From the NCBI RefSeq assembly GCF_020171725.1, contig NZ_JAIVAJ010000012.1, forward strand, positions 1 through 50,990: a stretch of DNA of 50,990 nt, written 5' to 3'. Position 1 is the stretch's first letter, and each line of letters starts with the position of its first letter. A program made the position numbers and the translations under genes. The notes beneath the pieces are model-generated. The model did no database searches. It was not told the DNA's origin and saw only the letters and a program-made list of their open reading frames with translations. This document shows positions 10,975-19,622 of this stretch, in pieces. The stretch comes from Halobacillus litoralis. Its GTDB lineage: Bacteria; Bacillota; Bacilli; Bacillales; Halobacillaceae.

Positions 10975-11904
10975 TTACATCCAGAAGCTATAAATGGAGA
11001 TCCCTAAAAAGGCGGTCACAAGGACTGATAATGTGAGCATTTCAGAGGCCTCTGTATCGTTAGTTTGAGCCCTTTTCCGGGCTCTCGGGACAGTGGGTAC
11101 AGGCTTCTGGTTCTTCCGCTTCATGACGACTCGCGACAGCGCGGCTTTCATTTCTGCTGCATCCTTGTATTTCCCCTGCCAGCATTGCAGCAGGAAAGAC
11201 CTATACGGCTTCAACCAGACGGATGCCCCCGCTTTGTGTTCCAGCGTCTTTCTCGGATCAGATCCTTTTTCAAAGCGGTGCGGGTAGGCCATCTCCATCA
11301 TGATCATCGTCACCGCAAACAAATCATAGCTCGGCTCTGCCTTTCTGGATCCCATATTCCAATAACCGCGGTCGTAGAACTCTGTATATTCTTTAATGGC
11401 ACGTCCGATGGCTGTCACACCTCCGACGTCGATCCACCTCAGCTGTGTCTGGTGAATCAGAAGGTTATCGGTCTTCAAGTCTCCGAACACATACCCAGCC
11501 TTATGCAGGTGGTCCAACTGCGACAATAACTGAAGGGCACATACTCCGATCCAGTCTTTGCTACGCCCTTTAATGAACGAATGGAGCGACTCGCCTTGAA
11601 TATATTCCATGACGTAGAACGGGTACGTCGTCGTTCCCGTGACCCAGTCATCTACGTCAACGAAAGAAGGCCCAAGCTTGACGCCTTGGACCTTGCTGAA
11701 TTTCTTAAGCATATTCACCTCAAGCATCATTCGTGAACTGTCCGTTCCGACCTTAAGGGCATACGTGTCCCCTTGGTTGTTTTTGCACAAAAAAACCGTC
11801 CCACACGCTCCTTTTCCAAGCTCACGAATGACGGTATATCTCCGTCCGCTCCACTTTCCCCGTATACTCATCCCTGGATATATTTTAAAAGCCGGTTTCT
11901 TCAT
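10975..11904 (-). CDS. yabT: Sporulation Ser/Thr kinase YabT, membrane anchored
   Basis: Hanks-type kinase. In B. subtilis, YabT acts in early sporulation, is stimulated by DNA and phosphorylates RecA. The glycine loop is GKGACGTVFL, the ATP lysine is in YALKVG, the catalytic loop reads GDLKTDN (HRD replaced by FGD) and the metal site DVGG replaces DFG. One C-terminal membrane segment (about the last 20 residues) follows a basic stretch rich in Lys and Arg. The ATG at 11904 lies inside the end of yabS (20-base overlap) with GGAG upstream. There are no extracellular PASTA repeats, unlike PrkC. Confidence 0.92.
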   Translation of the reverse strand: MKKPAFKIYPGMSIRGKWSGRRYTVIRELGKGACGTVFLCKNNQGDTYALKVGTDSSRMMLEVNMLKKFSKVQGVKLGPSFVDVDDWVTGTTTYPFYVMEYIQGESLHSFIKGRSKDWIGVCALQLLSQLDHLHKAGYVFGDLKTDNLLIHQTQLRWIDVGGVTAIGRAIKEYTEFYDRGYWNMGSRKAEPSYDLFAVTMIMMEMAYPHRFEKGSDPRKTLEHKAGASVWLKPYRSFLLQCWQGKYKDAAEMKAALSRVVMKRKNQKPVPTVPRARKRAQTNDTEASEMLTLSVLVTAFLGISIYSFWM

Positions 11905-12619
11905 AAGGATCGACTCCATCTTGCATTCCGCGCATTGGTCTCTCTGTAAAAGCATACAACGCTTCTTTCAGTGCTGGTCCTGTCGGTGTGTAGCCACCAC
12001 TTGAAAGCTTCGAGAACACACGGTTCATATCCCCAAGCTCCGGTGTCCATTCGATGACTTTCTTAATGGTGTCGTTCACATCAGGAAACGTAAATACACT
12101 GAAATGATTCTTCCCTGATCTTGCATTCAGACTTAATGAAAGGTCGTACAAGGCATCCTTCACCGTCGGAAGCTTATGATGCATGCTGGCACTTGTATCC
12201 ACCAGAACGAGTACCTCGAGGTCACACGTTTCCCCGAGGTCATCAACGACTTCAACGACTTCCCCTCGTTTTTCCGGAGGAAGTTCCTCGATCGACTGGT
12301 CTTTCCCTAAAATCTCTTGTAATTCTTTATTAACGACTCCTTGAATCGTTTGAGTCATGGCTTGTCTCGTCACCATCTGCACGGTTTGGGACAAACTCTT
12401 CTGATATACAATTTGACTGACGCCTCCACCTGCTTCAGCAATCGACTCTACTTCTTCCAGCCCCTGTGGCTGGCTTTTCTGCTGATCGTCAAGAACGCCA
12501 ATCACATTGACCGTTACCCCCTGATTCTGAGCAAGCGCGGCTACTGCAATCGGGTCTTCACCATGGTTCGAGCACCCATCTGTTAATAAAAGAATCTGTT
12601 TTAAGCGACCTGGTTTCAT
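11885..12619 (-). CDS. yabS: von Willebrand factor A-domain protein YabS
   Basis: Conserved neighbour of spoIIE and yabT; its biochemical role is unknown. Two vWA-like parts are visible: an N-terminal half beginning LLLTDGCSNHGEDP and a C-terminal half with the metal-ion site DTSASMHH. The ATG at 12619 was chosen: GGAGG lies 10 bases upstream and the product is 244 residues, close to the B. subtilis protein. The frame is open to 12703, but that would overlap spoIIE without a ribosome site. Confidence 0.85.
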   Translation of the reverse strand: MKPGRLKQILLLTDGCSNHGEDPIAVAALAQNQGVTVNVIGVLDDQQKSQPQGLEEVESIAEAGGGVSQIVYQKSLSQTVQMVTRQAMTQTIQGVVNKELQEILGKDQSIEELPPEKRGEVVEVVDDLGETCDLEVLVLVDTSASMHHKLPTVKDALYDLSLSLNARSGKNHFSVFTFPDVNDTIKKVIEWTPELGDMNRVFSKLSSGGYTPTGPALKEALYAFTERPMRGMQDGVDPYEETGF

Positions 12620-12683
12620 CGTCGTCATCCCTCCTGATTCGTTGTCACCATCTTCGCCGAAAAAGGAGGATCTTATACTCGTG

Positions 12684-15131
12684 CTATGCCTCTTTTTTAT
12701 CAACCCGAATGGATGACCATTCAGGCATATATCGATCGATCCTTGCCACTAATATGGTCATGTCGTCATCAATCGCCCCCGCTCGTGTTCGAATCACTTC
12801 CTCAAGTAATAGATCCGCTACTTCCTGAGGATCTTCACTCGTAATTTCGCGTATTTTCCGCTTCACCCACACCTCCACATTCTCAATGTGCTTCGGACCT
12901 TCCAGCAACCCGTCACTCATCATGATCAGAAGGTCGCCTGCCTTCAGCTGTTCGCTCGTCATATCGACATCGACCTCCGGAATAATGCCCATCGGTAAGT
13001 TCCCCGCTTCCACCGTCAGGATCTGCCGCCCCCGCTTGATGAAGCTCGGTGTACTTCCGACCTTAATGAATTTCGATGTCGCCTGGTGTAAGTCAATGAC
13101 AGCTAAGTCCAACGTCGAGAAAATCTCATCATTGGTCCGTAACGAGAGAATCGAATTAATCGACTGGATCGCAACAGACTCCTGAATCCCGGACTGCAGG
13201 ATCTGCTTCAACAGCCGGAGTGTTTCCATACTCTCTTCATGGGCCCGCTGCCCGTTTCCCATTCCATCACTGATCGCTAACGCATATTTTCCCCTCCCCA
13301 GTTCCATCATGGTAAAGCTGTCTCCGGATATGAATCCTCCCCCTTTTGCTGCGTGCGCCACGCCTGATTCAATCGCATAATGCTTGGCCGACCCGAAGGT
13401 TAAATAACAACGGCCATTTGGATAGGGCGATATTTCCTCCATCGTGACCACAATCGTTTCGCCTAAAATATCCGATAGCACGGGAGCGATGATCTTAGCC
13501 CCTTCCCCCCTGTAATCATCCAGCTCCACGATCAATTCCAAATCCATATTTCCTGAATCGAGTGAATAGATTTCAAGTTTCTGAATGACCATCCCCATTC
13601 GTTCGAGTGATTTATAAATAATCTGTTCCTTCTCCTCATGATGTTCACGCTCTTTGACGATCTCAGCCGCAAAATTATTCATGACCTCGGATACACCCTG
13701 AAGCTGCTCCGCTACGAACCTGCGACTTTCCAACACCTGTTTTTTCAATTGTTTATTCGCATGGTAGAAAGACAGCTCGTGGTTCATCGTGTCAATCAGT
13801 TTCTGCGACTTCACACAATGCTGGTCTACATTCTTACGTAGAATACGGCTCGGTTCCCCCTTCTCATCCAATTCGGTCATCAGATCGGTCATCATGTCAT
13901 GGGTATCATCGAACTTCGTGACCCAGCATTTCTCCTTTTTAAAGCAGGACTGACATGTTTTCTCCGTCACGTGACTGAGAAAATAATCGATTTCTTCTGC
14001 TTGTTCCTCCTCCTTTTCTTTAGGCACCTCTAGATGACTGAAGCTTTTAGATAACGCTTGGAAAACGTCAGAGAATTTCCCAACACGAACAGCCGTGACA
14101 TCACGGACTTTTTGTAAGTATTTCTGTTGTTCATATTCATGCTCGTCCGTACCTGGGACATACCTGGAGATCCGTTTCACCCACGCATTCGGGGTCAAAA
14201 AGAACAGCAGGACCGCCCACCCCGTTGCCCATAGCGAAGATGGCAAATAGGCACCGTTACTTACATAAAACCCAATAAGTAACGTGCCGACGACAAGTCC
14301 AGCACTAACCCCCGCTTTTTTCCCCTCCTTCAACAGCCCTCCCAACAACCCGGAAAAAGCGAGGAGACTCATCTGATAGACGTGCTCCATATTCGATAGA
14401 CTGAGCACCAATCCTGTTACAACACCAACGGTCGATCCAATCGCCGCCCCTGCAATATAGGCCAGCAGAATGACTAAGTACCTTGCGAATATATCAACAA
14501 CCGCAACACCTGATATTTCCCATCCGATCATTCCCGTTAATACGGATGCCAGCAGAATGATCAAACAAACAATTTCTTCATTTTTCAGTGTCGGTTGGTA
14601 TCTTTGTAGTGATAAAAGGGGAATACTCTGCATAAAGATTAAAACAAGGATAAAGCTTAAGATCCCTTCTGCGACCATTAAGGTCAGTTCATAGAGCTGC
14701 CACCGATCCAGTAAAGCGAGACTCGCCGTCCTCGGAATCATACTGGCGAATAACGCGAGCAGCGGCAGCCATTTCTGGGGGTGACTTATTTTGTACAGCC
14801 CCAGACTTAAGAGCAAAAAAGTCGCCGACGCTCCTGCAATAAAACCCGCGTGTCCATAACTATATGTACTCGCTCCTGCTGCCATCATGATCGTAACGGG
14901 AATCACCAGCGGACGTTTAAGCCACCAGATCACCGATAAGAACGCGACGGCGAACGGGGCCATCGATGATAGAATAATTGCCCGGCCGAGAAGAACTGCG
15001 AGCATCATGTGGAAGATCCCCTTGTCCATCATGAATGTATAAGTCCCCATAGACATTCTCTGCATACCTCTTTGAAACCCTGACTGCTTCACAACCTGCT
15101 GATCCCCACGCTTCGTTAATGCTTGTAACAT
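12684..15131 (-). CDS. spoIIE: Stage II sporulation protein E, membrane PP2C phosphatase
   Basis: Dephosphorylates SpoIIAA to release sigma-F in the forespore, and joins FtsZ in moving the ring to the pole. The N-terminal third holds about ten membrane segments, the middle is a coiled FtsZ-interacting region with several cysteines (CQSCFKKEKCW), and the C-terminal third is the PP2C domain with SDGMGNG and, later, MMSDGLLEG and DDMTILVARI. It is 815 residues (827 in B. subtilis). The ATG follows GGAG by 7 bases. It has a Spo0A-type promoter (separate entry), with yabS and yabT downstream. Confidence 0.97.
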   Translation of the reverse strand: MLQALTKRGDQQVVKQSGFQRGMQRMSMGTYTFMMDKGIFHMMLAVLLGRAIILSSMAPFAVAFLSVIWWLKRPLVIPVTIMMAAGASTYSYGHAGFIAGASATFLLLSLGLYKISHPQKWLPLLALFASMIPRTASLALLDRWQLYELTLMVAEGILSFILVLIFMQSIPLLSLQRYQPTLKNEEIVCLIILLASVLTGMIGWEISGVAVVDIFARYLVILLAYIAGAAIGSTVGVVTGLVLSLSNMEHVYQMSLLAFSGLLGGLLKEGKKAGVSAGLVVGTLLIGFYVSNGAYLPSSLWATGWAVLLFFLTPNAWVKRISRYVPGTDEHEYEQQKYLQKVRDVTAVRVGKFSDVFQALSKSFSHLEVPKEKEEEQAEEIDYFLSHVTEKTCQSCFKKEKCWVTKFDDTHDMMTDLMTELDEKGEPSRILRKNVDQHCVKSQKLIDTMNHELSFYHANKQLKKQVLESRRFVAEQLQGVSEVMNNFAAEIVKEREHHEEKEQIIYKSLERMGMVIQKLEIYSLDSGNMDLELIVELDDYRGEGAKIIAPVLSDILGETIVVTMEEISPYPNGRCYLTFGSAKHYAIESGVAHAAKGGGFISGDSFTMMELGRGKYALAISDGMGNGQRAHEESMETLRLLKQILQSGIQESVAIQSINSILSLRTNDEIFSTLDLAVIDLHQATSKFIKVGSTPSFIKRGRQILTVEAGNLPMGIIPEVDVDMTSEQLKAGDLLIMMSDGLLEGPKHIENVEVWVKRKIREITSEDPQEVADLLLEEVIRTRAGAIDDDMTILVARIDRYMPEWSSIRVDKKEA

Positions 15132-15160
15132 ATCATCACTCCTTCTCCCTGTTGAAATCT

Positions 15161-15227
15161 ATTAAATCACATAGACAAGCAAGCATTTTGTCAAAACAAG
15201 AGGAGAGCAGAAACAAAAGTTTCGATA
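15161..15227 (-). promoter_or_regulatory. spoIIE promoter with Spo0A-type architecture
   Basis: The -35-like TTGACA (15189-15194) and -10 TTTAAT (15161-15166) are 22 bases apart. That is too far for ordinary sigma-A use but is the known spacing of Spo0A-activated spoIIE and spoIIG promoters. The TTTTGACA at the -35 is an inverted 0A-box with one mismatch to TTCGACA, and a second box, TATCGAA (15221-15227), lies upstream with one mismatch to TGTCGAA. Confidence 0.7.
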
Positions 15228-15347
15228 GTATTCTTACGGTCGTGGAGGTTTTCTACAAATTATCGCCCGACCGTCTACGCATGCCCCCATAATGCAAGAC
15301 ATTTCCCTAGCGAAAAAGACAGACTACTCTGATATTTTATTTTCTTG

Positions 15348-15376
15348 TTGACACTTTTTTTATGATGGTGTACTAT
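15348..15376 (+). promoter_or_regulatory. tRNA promoter (sigma-A)
   Basis: The -35 TTGACA (15348-15353) and -10 TACTAT (15371-15376) have a 17-base spacer, 45 bases before the tRNA-Met gene. Confidence 0.85.
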
Positions 15377-15420
15377 ATTTCTTGTGCTTAAGAAAAGCAC
15401 ACGAAACAAATCAACCATAT

Positions 15421-15497
15421 GGCGGTGTAGCTCAGCTGGCTAGAGCGTACGGTTCATACCCGTGAGGTCGGGGGTTCGATCCCCTCCGCCGCTACCA
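15421..15497 (+). tRNA. tRNA-Met (CAT anticodon)
   Basis: A 77-base cloverleaf with acceptor arms GGCGGTG / CGCCGCT, a D arm GCTC...GAGC, anticodon loop TTCATAC and T arm GGGGG-TTCGATC-CCCTC. The terminal CCA is encoded. The U-G/G-U wobble positions resemble the elongator Met tRNA of Bacillus, not the initiator. Confidence 0.95.
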
Positions 15498-15507
15498 TAT
15501 TACATAA

Positions 15508-15579
15508 GGCCCGTTGGTCAAGTGGTTAAGACACCGCCCTTTCACGGCGGTATCACGGGTTCGAATCCCGTACGGGTCA
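15508..15579 (+). tRNA. tRNA-Glu (TTC anticodon)
   Basis: A 72-base cloverleaf with acceptor arms GGCCCGT / ACGGGTC and discriminator A, anticodon loop CTTTCAC and T arm ACGGG-TTCGAAT-CCCGT. The 3' CCA is not encoded, so it must be added by the CCA enzyme, unlike the neighbouring tRNA-Met. It lies 10 bases after that gene and is part of the same transcript. Confidence 0.95.
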
Positions 15580-15600
15580 TCTAGACACATTTTTGTCCTA

Positions 15601-15643
15601 AAAAAGACGCTTTCTCTAAAAAGAGAAGGCGTCTTTTTTTTCG
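15601..15643 (+). terminator. tRNA operon terminator
   Basis: The stem AAAAAAGACGC-TTTCTCT / AGAGAAG-GCGTCTTTTTT has a four-base loop and a run of nine T on the plus strand. Confidence 0.9.
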
Positions 15644-15749
15644 TTTCTTCCGCCTATTGCACGACAACCGATGTACGCACCGGGGTTTATAGGTTTTACA
15701 ACAGGGGAACTCCGTGTTAGACCACCACCTTTAGAAGGGAAGAACACAT

Positions 15750-17306
15750 TTGGTTTCTCAAAAAAACAGAACGATGATCGCTTTTGCTCTAATTGGAATC
15801 TTCATAGCCTGGGCCATACACGCTATCCACCGCTTCATGCCGATGAACGACTCCTTTTCCCCCGTATCTTATTTCCAGACATACGAACCATACTTATACG
15901 TCTCTCTCATCATTCCTATGGTACTCGTAGCTGTCACAATCGTGCTTTATCAGATGAACCCTACCGGTAAAAGAATCCCGTGGATGATGAGCGTGACCTT
16001 TACGTTTATCAGCCTAGCGATGATTGTGAACGGAGAAGGGATGGTCGTCTATCATTTCTCGATCTTTCTTGTCGTCGCTCTGATCGCTTTTTATGACCGT
16101 CTCGATACGATCACCTTGATGACTATGATTTTTGGCGCCTTTCATTTGGTAGCCATGTTCGTCGGTACTGCCTTTCTTTACGGCTCATCCGATTATACCT
16201 GGTTCATGTTTGCGCTTCATGCTTTTTACTTAGTGCTGACAAGCGCCGGTACATCCTATCAGATCGTCTTAAAGAACAACCATACAAGCAGGCTGGAACG
16301 GGAAAACGAAGAGAAAGAGATTAGATTACAGCAGGTATTTCGTGAAGTGGACCAAATGGCAGCGTCGGTTCATCAGACCGCAGACCGGCTCGAGGACGAA
16401 TCTCAGCAATCGACACGCTCTTTCTTAGAGGTCACAGGCTTGTTGAAAGAACAGAATAAGCACTCAGACCTTGAAGTGAAGGAAGCGGAACAGAATGCTT
16501 TGTACATCTCAGATATTCAGTCGGCGATCGAACAAATCGACCGCAGCATCGAAGCCGTTTCGGTCCAAGCTGAATCGACTTCTGAACAGACTTCCCAGGT
16601 GCGAAAGCAAGTTCATTCGATGGTCTCGGATATGAACGAAACCCGGACAGCTATTCAGGATACGAATAACGGACTGCACAAGTTACGTTCGCGCTCCAAA
16701 GAAATTGCAGGCATCACAGAAGAGATCTCAGACATCACAGAGCGGACAAACCTACTCGCCTTGAATGCATCCATTGAAGCGGCGCGTGCCGGACAACACG
16801 GTAAAGGGTTCAGTGTCGTAGCGGATGAAGTACGGAAGCTCGCCTTTCAATCGGAGGAAGCAACCAAACGAATCCTATCCATCATTCAATCGATTCTGGA
16901 CGAGATCAACCGAGCCAACCAATCCTCCACTCTGAGTGTCAGCCAGGTGGAAAACAACAAAGATCAGCTGCATGATGTCGTCACGGTGTTTGAAGCCTTG
17001 CACGCGAAATCTCAGCATGTTGAAGAACGGACTCGCGAAGTACGCTCCGCTTCTGAGGAGCTTCTCTCAAGCACCGCTTCCATAAACGAGACCTTCGACC
17101 AACTGGTCCACTTCACCAAGCATGCGAAGGATCAAAACAAGCATGTATTAGAAGCTTCGCAATTCCAGCATCAATCGATGGAAAATATGCTGTCGAACGT
17201 GCAATCGTTAGTCGCGATGACGAATGACTTGAATACCATCACCTCATCCATGAGCGAAGAACGAAAAGCGAATCCTTCAACAGATGTGATGCCGAAAGTC
17301 GGTTAA
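15750..17306 (+). CDS. Methyl-accepting chemotaxis protein with six-helix membrane domain
   Basis: A chemoreceptor or energy-type sensor that would signal to CheA/CheW. The first 185 residues form about six membrane helices with short loops and no large outside ligand domain. A coiled coil follows without a clear HAMP domain, then the receptor signalling domain with the tip motif [16 protein letters not shown] and [15 protein letters not shown] (about residues 330-375). The start is TTG at 15750, supported by AGAAGGG upstream; the next in-frame ATG at 15774 has no ribosome site. It is one of two plus-strand protein genes here and is absent at this place in B. subtilis, so it is probably a lineage-specific insertion next to the tRNAs. 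Confidence 0.88.
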   Translation: MVSQKNRTMIAFALIGIFIAWAIHAIHRFMPMNDSFSPVSYFQTYEPYLYVSLIIPMVLVAVTIVLYQMNPTGKRIPWMMSVTFTFISLAMIVNGEGMVVYHFSIFLVVALIAFYDRLDTITLMTMIFGAFHLVAMFVGTAFLYGSSDYTWFMFALHAFYLVLTSAGTSYQIVLKNNHTSRLERENEEKEIRLQQVFREVDQMAASVHQTADRLEDESQQSTRSFLEVTGLLKEQNKHSDLEVKEAEQNALYISDIQSAIEQIDRSIEAVSVQAESTSEQTSQVRKQVHSMVSDMNETRTAIQDTNNGLHKLRSRSKEIAGITEEISDITERTNLLALNASIEAARAGQHGKGFSVVADEVRKLAFQSEEATKRILSIIQSILDEINRANQSSTLSVSQVENNKDQLHDVVTVFEALHAKSQHVEERTREVRSASEELLSSTASINETFDQLVHFTKHAKDQNKHVLEASQFQHQSMENMLSNVQSLVAMTNDLNTITSSMSEERKANPSTDVMPKVG

Positions 17307-17310
17307 ACCA

Positions 17311-17350
17311 AAAGACCCCTGATCCACGAGTGGATCAGGGGTCTTTTTTA
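17311..17350 (+). terminator. Chemoreceptor gene terminator
   Basis: A perfect 16-base-pair stem (17311-17326 with 17331-17346) around the loop CGAG, followed by T residues on the plus strand. Confidence 0.93.
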
Positions 17351-17384
17351 GACAGTGCGGGGCTGCGGGCAGACACTCCCATCA

Positions 17385-17425
17385 ACCAAAAAAGAAAGCC
17401 AGCCCCCACAGCGGGACCAGCTTTC
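17385..17425 (-). terminator. yabR terminator
   Basis: The arms GAAAGC (17420-17425) and GCTTTC (17394-17399) enclose an imperfect GC-rich stem; TTTTTT follows on the minus strand. Confidence 0.8.
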
Positions 17426-17475
17426 CTGTTATTTAAACGTGCATATCTTTTACTCATTGTCCTAGACAGCAAGTT

Positions 17476-17871
17476 TTAACCGCGTTTAGCACCTCGGCCT
17501 CCACGCTTGGATTCTGTGTGCTTTTTCAATGACGTTAAGCGCTCTTCACTATCTTTCATGAAACGGTTCATCTTTTGTTCAAAAGACTCAGCCGGTTTAC
17601 GAGGCTTAGACGGCTTAGATGGGCGACGATTATAATTCTCTTTCGCTTTCTTGATGGAAAGACCAATCTTTCCATCATCTCCTACATTGATGACTTTCAC
17701 TTCAACCTGGTCGCCCTGGCTTAAGTGTTCATTGATGTCCTTTACGTAGTTGTCGGCAACTTCACTAATGTGTACGAGCCCTGTCTTACCATCTGGAAGC
17801 TCAACGAAAGCTCCGAAATTAGTGATACCTGTTACCTTACCCTGTAGCTTGCTGCCTACTTCAATTGACAT
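17476..17871 (-). CDS. yabR: S1-domain RNA-binding protein YabR
   Basis: Small cytosolic protein with one S1 domain in residues 1-75 (GKVTGITNFGAFVELPDGK, then GLVHISEVAD and VKVINVGDDGKIGLSI), followed by a basic low-complexity tail. The family is the general-stress-protein-13 type; its exact role is not established. Its 131 residues compare with 128 in B. subtilis. AGGAGG and a run of eight T precede the ATG. It has a near-perfect promoter of its own overlapping the end of divIC. Confidence 0.92.
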   Translation of the reverse strand: MSIEVGSKLQGKVTGITNFGAFVELPDGKTGLVHISEVADNYVKDINEHLSQGDQVEVKVINVGDDGKIGLSIKKAKENYNRRPSKPSKPRKPAESFEQKMNRFMKDSEERLTSLKKHTESKRGGRGAKRG

Positions 17872-17920
17872 AAAAAAAATGCTCCTCCTTAAGAATTTCG
17901 ATATATATCGTTACTTATAT

Positions 17921-17950
17921 ATTATATATAAGCTTTGAAAAGAGTGTCAA
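17921..17950 (-). promoter_or_regulatory. yabR promoter, full consensus sigma-A
   Basis: TTGACA (17945-17950) and TATAAT (17921-17926) have an 18-base spacer. The TGA inside TTGACA is the divIC stop codon. The leader contains the 12-base palindrome CGATATATATCG (17899-17910). Confidence 0.88.
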
Positions 17951-18330
17951 TATAATGGGTCCTCATTAGGCATTTTAAAGATGATTTCGCCTTCTTTTGA
18001 GAAGAAATAGTTCGTTCTGGCAATTTGCAGGACGTATTCTTCGTTATTCAAAAGCTCAATCTCCTGTTTCAGATCCTTCTCCTCTTGTTTCAAAACTTCC
18101 ATATTCTCCTGTAATTGGTCGTACTGTTCAAGCTTCTCTGCGTACACGGCTTTCTGTTTTATATGATAAAAGCCCATAAAGCCCGCAACGACCATCACTA
18201 AAACAGCAAACATCACAAGACGGCGAACCAGACGCTTCTTTTTACGCTGGTGTCGTTCCATGTATGCATCGTAATGCTGCATGTATGTAGAATCTAAACG
18301 AGCGACGGACTCAGTCTGTTTCTTCGCCAT
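17947..18330 (-). CDS. divIC: Cell-division protein DivIC
   Basis: Bitopic FtsB-like division protein that forms a complex with FtsL and DivIB at the septum. It has a short basic cytoplasmic N-terminus (RHQRKKKRLVRR), one membrane helix near residues 36-56, and an outside coiled coil (about 60-100) ending in an aromatic and acidic tail. It has 127 residues (125 in B. subtilis). AGGAGG lies 12 bases before the ATG, rather far. It sits downstream of yabP-yabQ as in other spore formers. Confidence 0.94.
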   Translation of the reverse strand: MAKKQTESVARLDSTYMQHYDAYMERHQRKKKRLVRRLVMFAVLVMVVAGFMGFYHIKQKAVYAEKLEQYDQLQENMEVLKQEEKDLKQEIELLNNEEYVLQIARTNYFFSKEGEIIFKMPNEDPLY

Positions 18331-18352
18331 GGATGTAGTCAGCCTCCTTTAA

Positions 18353-18937
18353 TTACTCCTTAGATTTCCATTTGATTATTGTATTCTTTATTTTATCCCA
18401 TTTCCCCTTTAAATACCTTAAGTAATTTTTCGCATTTTTTGGCAGAAGACGCCATAAGACATTAAAAATCATCCGAACAGGATAAAAAAGAATGATAAAC
18501 AACAATAATATACCCTTTAAAAGTATCTTATAAACCACGAGGAGTAAAGAAAAAATGAGGGTAATCAACGTTTGAACGGGCCATACAATGAAATAATAGC
18601 CTAGTTTTTTCAATACATTCATGACAGAAACCGCCCAACGGATCAATCGGTTCAGCCATTTATTGAAAAACGTCTGAAAAAGGGCCCGGTACATCGCAAA
18701 CCCGCATACGACTGCAATGAAGACATAGACTCGAAGCTCTCCATAGTTCGCCAGATAAAGAATATAGAATAAAAGCACCGCCTGACAGAACCAAAAGCCG
18801 AGCTGGTAGAAGATTTCAAACCAGCTCCTTTTATTCCGCTTATGGAAGAAGCGCTCGAACATATCCAACGATGCACCGACGATTATCCCCCCACCGATCA
18901 TAGACAGGATCGTGACGAACTGTGTGGTCAGCGTCAT
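18353..18937 (-). CDS. yabQ: Spore-cortex membrane protein YabQ
   Basis: Polytopic membrane protein; in B. subtilis it goes to the outer forespore membrane and is needed for cortex formation. Hydrophobic segments appear near residues 5-25, 43-62, 65-85, 115-135 and 138-158, followed by a basic tail (KNAKNYLRYLKGKWDK). It has 194 residues. Its start overlaps the yabP stop by four bases (ATGA), showing coupling. Confidence 0.9.
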   Translation of the reverse strand: MTLTTQFVTILSMIGGGIIVGASLDMFERFFHKRNKRSWFEIFYQLGFWFCQAVLLFYILYLANYGELRVYVFIAVVCGFAMYRALFQTFFNKWLNRLIRWAVSVMNVLKKLGYYFIVWPVQTLITLIFSLLLVVYKILLKGILLLFIILFYPVRMIFNVLWRLLPKNAKNYLRYLKGKWDKIKNTIIKWKSKE

Positions 18938-19239
18938 TTGAACAGCTTGCTAAAGAGTCCTTTAGCTTTTTCTCCCTGATGCTCGTCCAAGTACGTCATC
19001 TCATACATTTTCCCTTTGATGGAGACAACACCCGAGTCCAGATCAAGGTTCTTCATTTGTAAATTCTGGCCTCTGATGACGAGGTAGCCCATCGAAGTCT
19101 GCAGCAGAAATTCTTCGCTGTCGAAGCTGTCCACCTCTTTCACCCCCGAGATTTCCATGTTTCTTCTATTCCAAACCTTCACGTTATGCTCGACTTGTTG
19201 TTGACTGCGCATCGTATGGTTTTTATCATAGCTTTCCAT
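18934..19239 (-). CDS. yabP: Spore protein YabP
   Basis: Small YabP/YqfC-family protein, needed with YabQ for spore cortex synthesis in B. subtilis and made in the mother cell under sigma-E. The family core is visible as MEISGVKEVDSFDSEEFLL then GYLVIRGQNLQMKNLDLDSG. It has 101 residues. The ribosome site is a run of five G about 8 bases upstream. The 123 bases upstream contain the rqcP terminator and only a weak sigma-E -10-like CATAGCTT. Confidence 0.92.
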   Translation of the reverse strand: MESYDKNHTMRSQQQVEHNVKVWNRRNMEISGVKEVDSFDSEEFLLQTSMGYLVIRGQNLQMKNLDLDSGVVSIKGKMYEMTYLDEHQGEKAKGLFSKLFK

Positions 19240-19316
19240 TTATACAGCCCCCTTCTCTAGTACAAGCTATGAGAATCAGGGGCCTTTTAGAACGAAGAAA
19301 ATCCTCCTCATAAAGT

Positions 19317-19346
19317 GAAAAAGGGAATGACCTATACGTCATCCCC
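19317..19346 (-). terminator. rqcP terminator
   Basis: A 9-base-pair stem (GGGGATGAC at 19338-19346 with GTCATTCCC at 19323-19331, one G-U pair) is followed by TTTTT on the minus strand. It cuts the yabM-yabN-rqcP unit from yabP-yabQ-divIC. Confidence 0.85.
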
Positions 19347-19362
19347 ATTAAATCTTTTCATT

Positions 19363-19620
19363 TTAATTGACCGCTTCTTCCTTCTTAATTTCGTATAAAG
19401 TCGAAGCTTCATTTTTGTTCACATTCTCTCTAAGGGACTTCACTTCAATTGTGAGCACCTTCTGACCAAATTGAATCGTCAACTCATCTCCGACCGCCAC
19501 TTTAGTGGCCGCCTTACTCGGACTTCCGTTAATCGTAATCCGGCCCTGGTCTGCCACTTCCTTCGCCAGTGTACGGCGCTTGATCAAACGTGATATCTTC
19601 AAGAATTTATCTAAACGCAT
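19363..19620 (-). CDS. rqcP: S4-domain ribosome quality-control factor RqcP
   Basis: Hsp15-like S4 protein (old name yabO). In B. subtilis it binds stalled 50S subunits with RqcH and helps alanine tailing. The S4 motif MRLDKFLKISRLIKRRTLA starts at residue 1 and ITINGSPSKAATKVAVGD follows. It has 85 residues (86 in B. subtilis). The start lies 2 bases after the yabN stop, so translation is probably coupled. Confidence 0.95.
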   Translation of the reverse strand: MRLDKFLKISRLIKRRTLAKEVADQGRITINGSPSKAATKVAVGDELTIQFGQKVLTIEVKSLRENVNKNEASTLYEIKKEEAVN

Positions 19621-19622
19621 CG

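Noticed and set aside
15640..15749. Possible sigma-D promoter before the chemoreceptor gene (ACCGATGT near 15668)
   Set aside because: There is no TAAA at the required 15-base distance and the -10 has two mismatches. No convincing promoter was found here.
19240..19316. Sigma-E promoter for yabP
   Set aside because: Only a partial -10 (CATAGCTT) is seen, with no matching -35.
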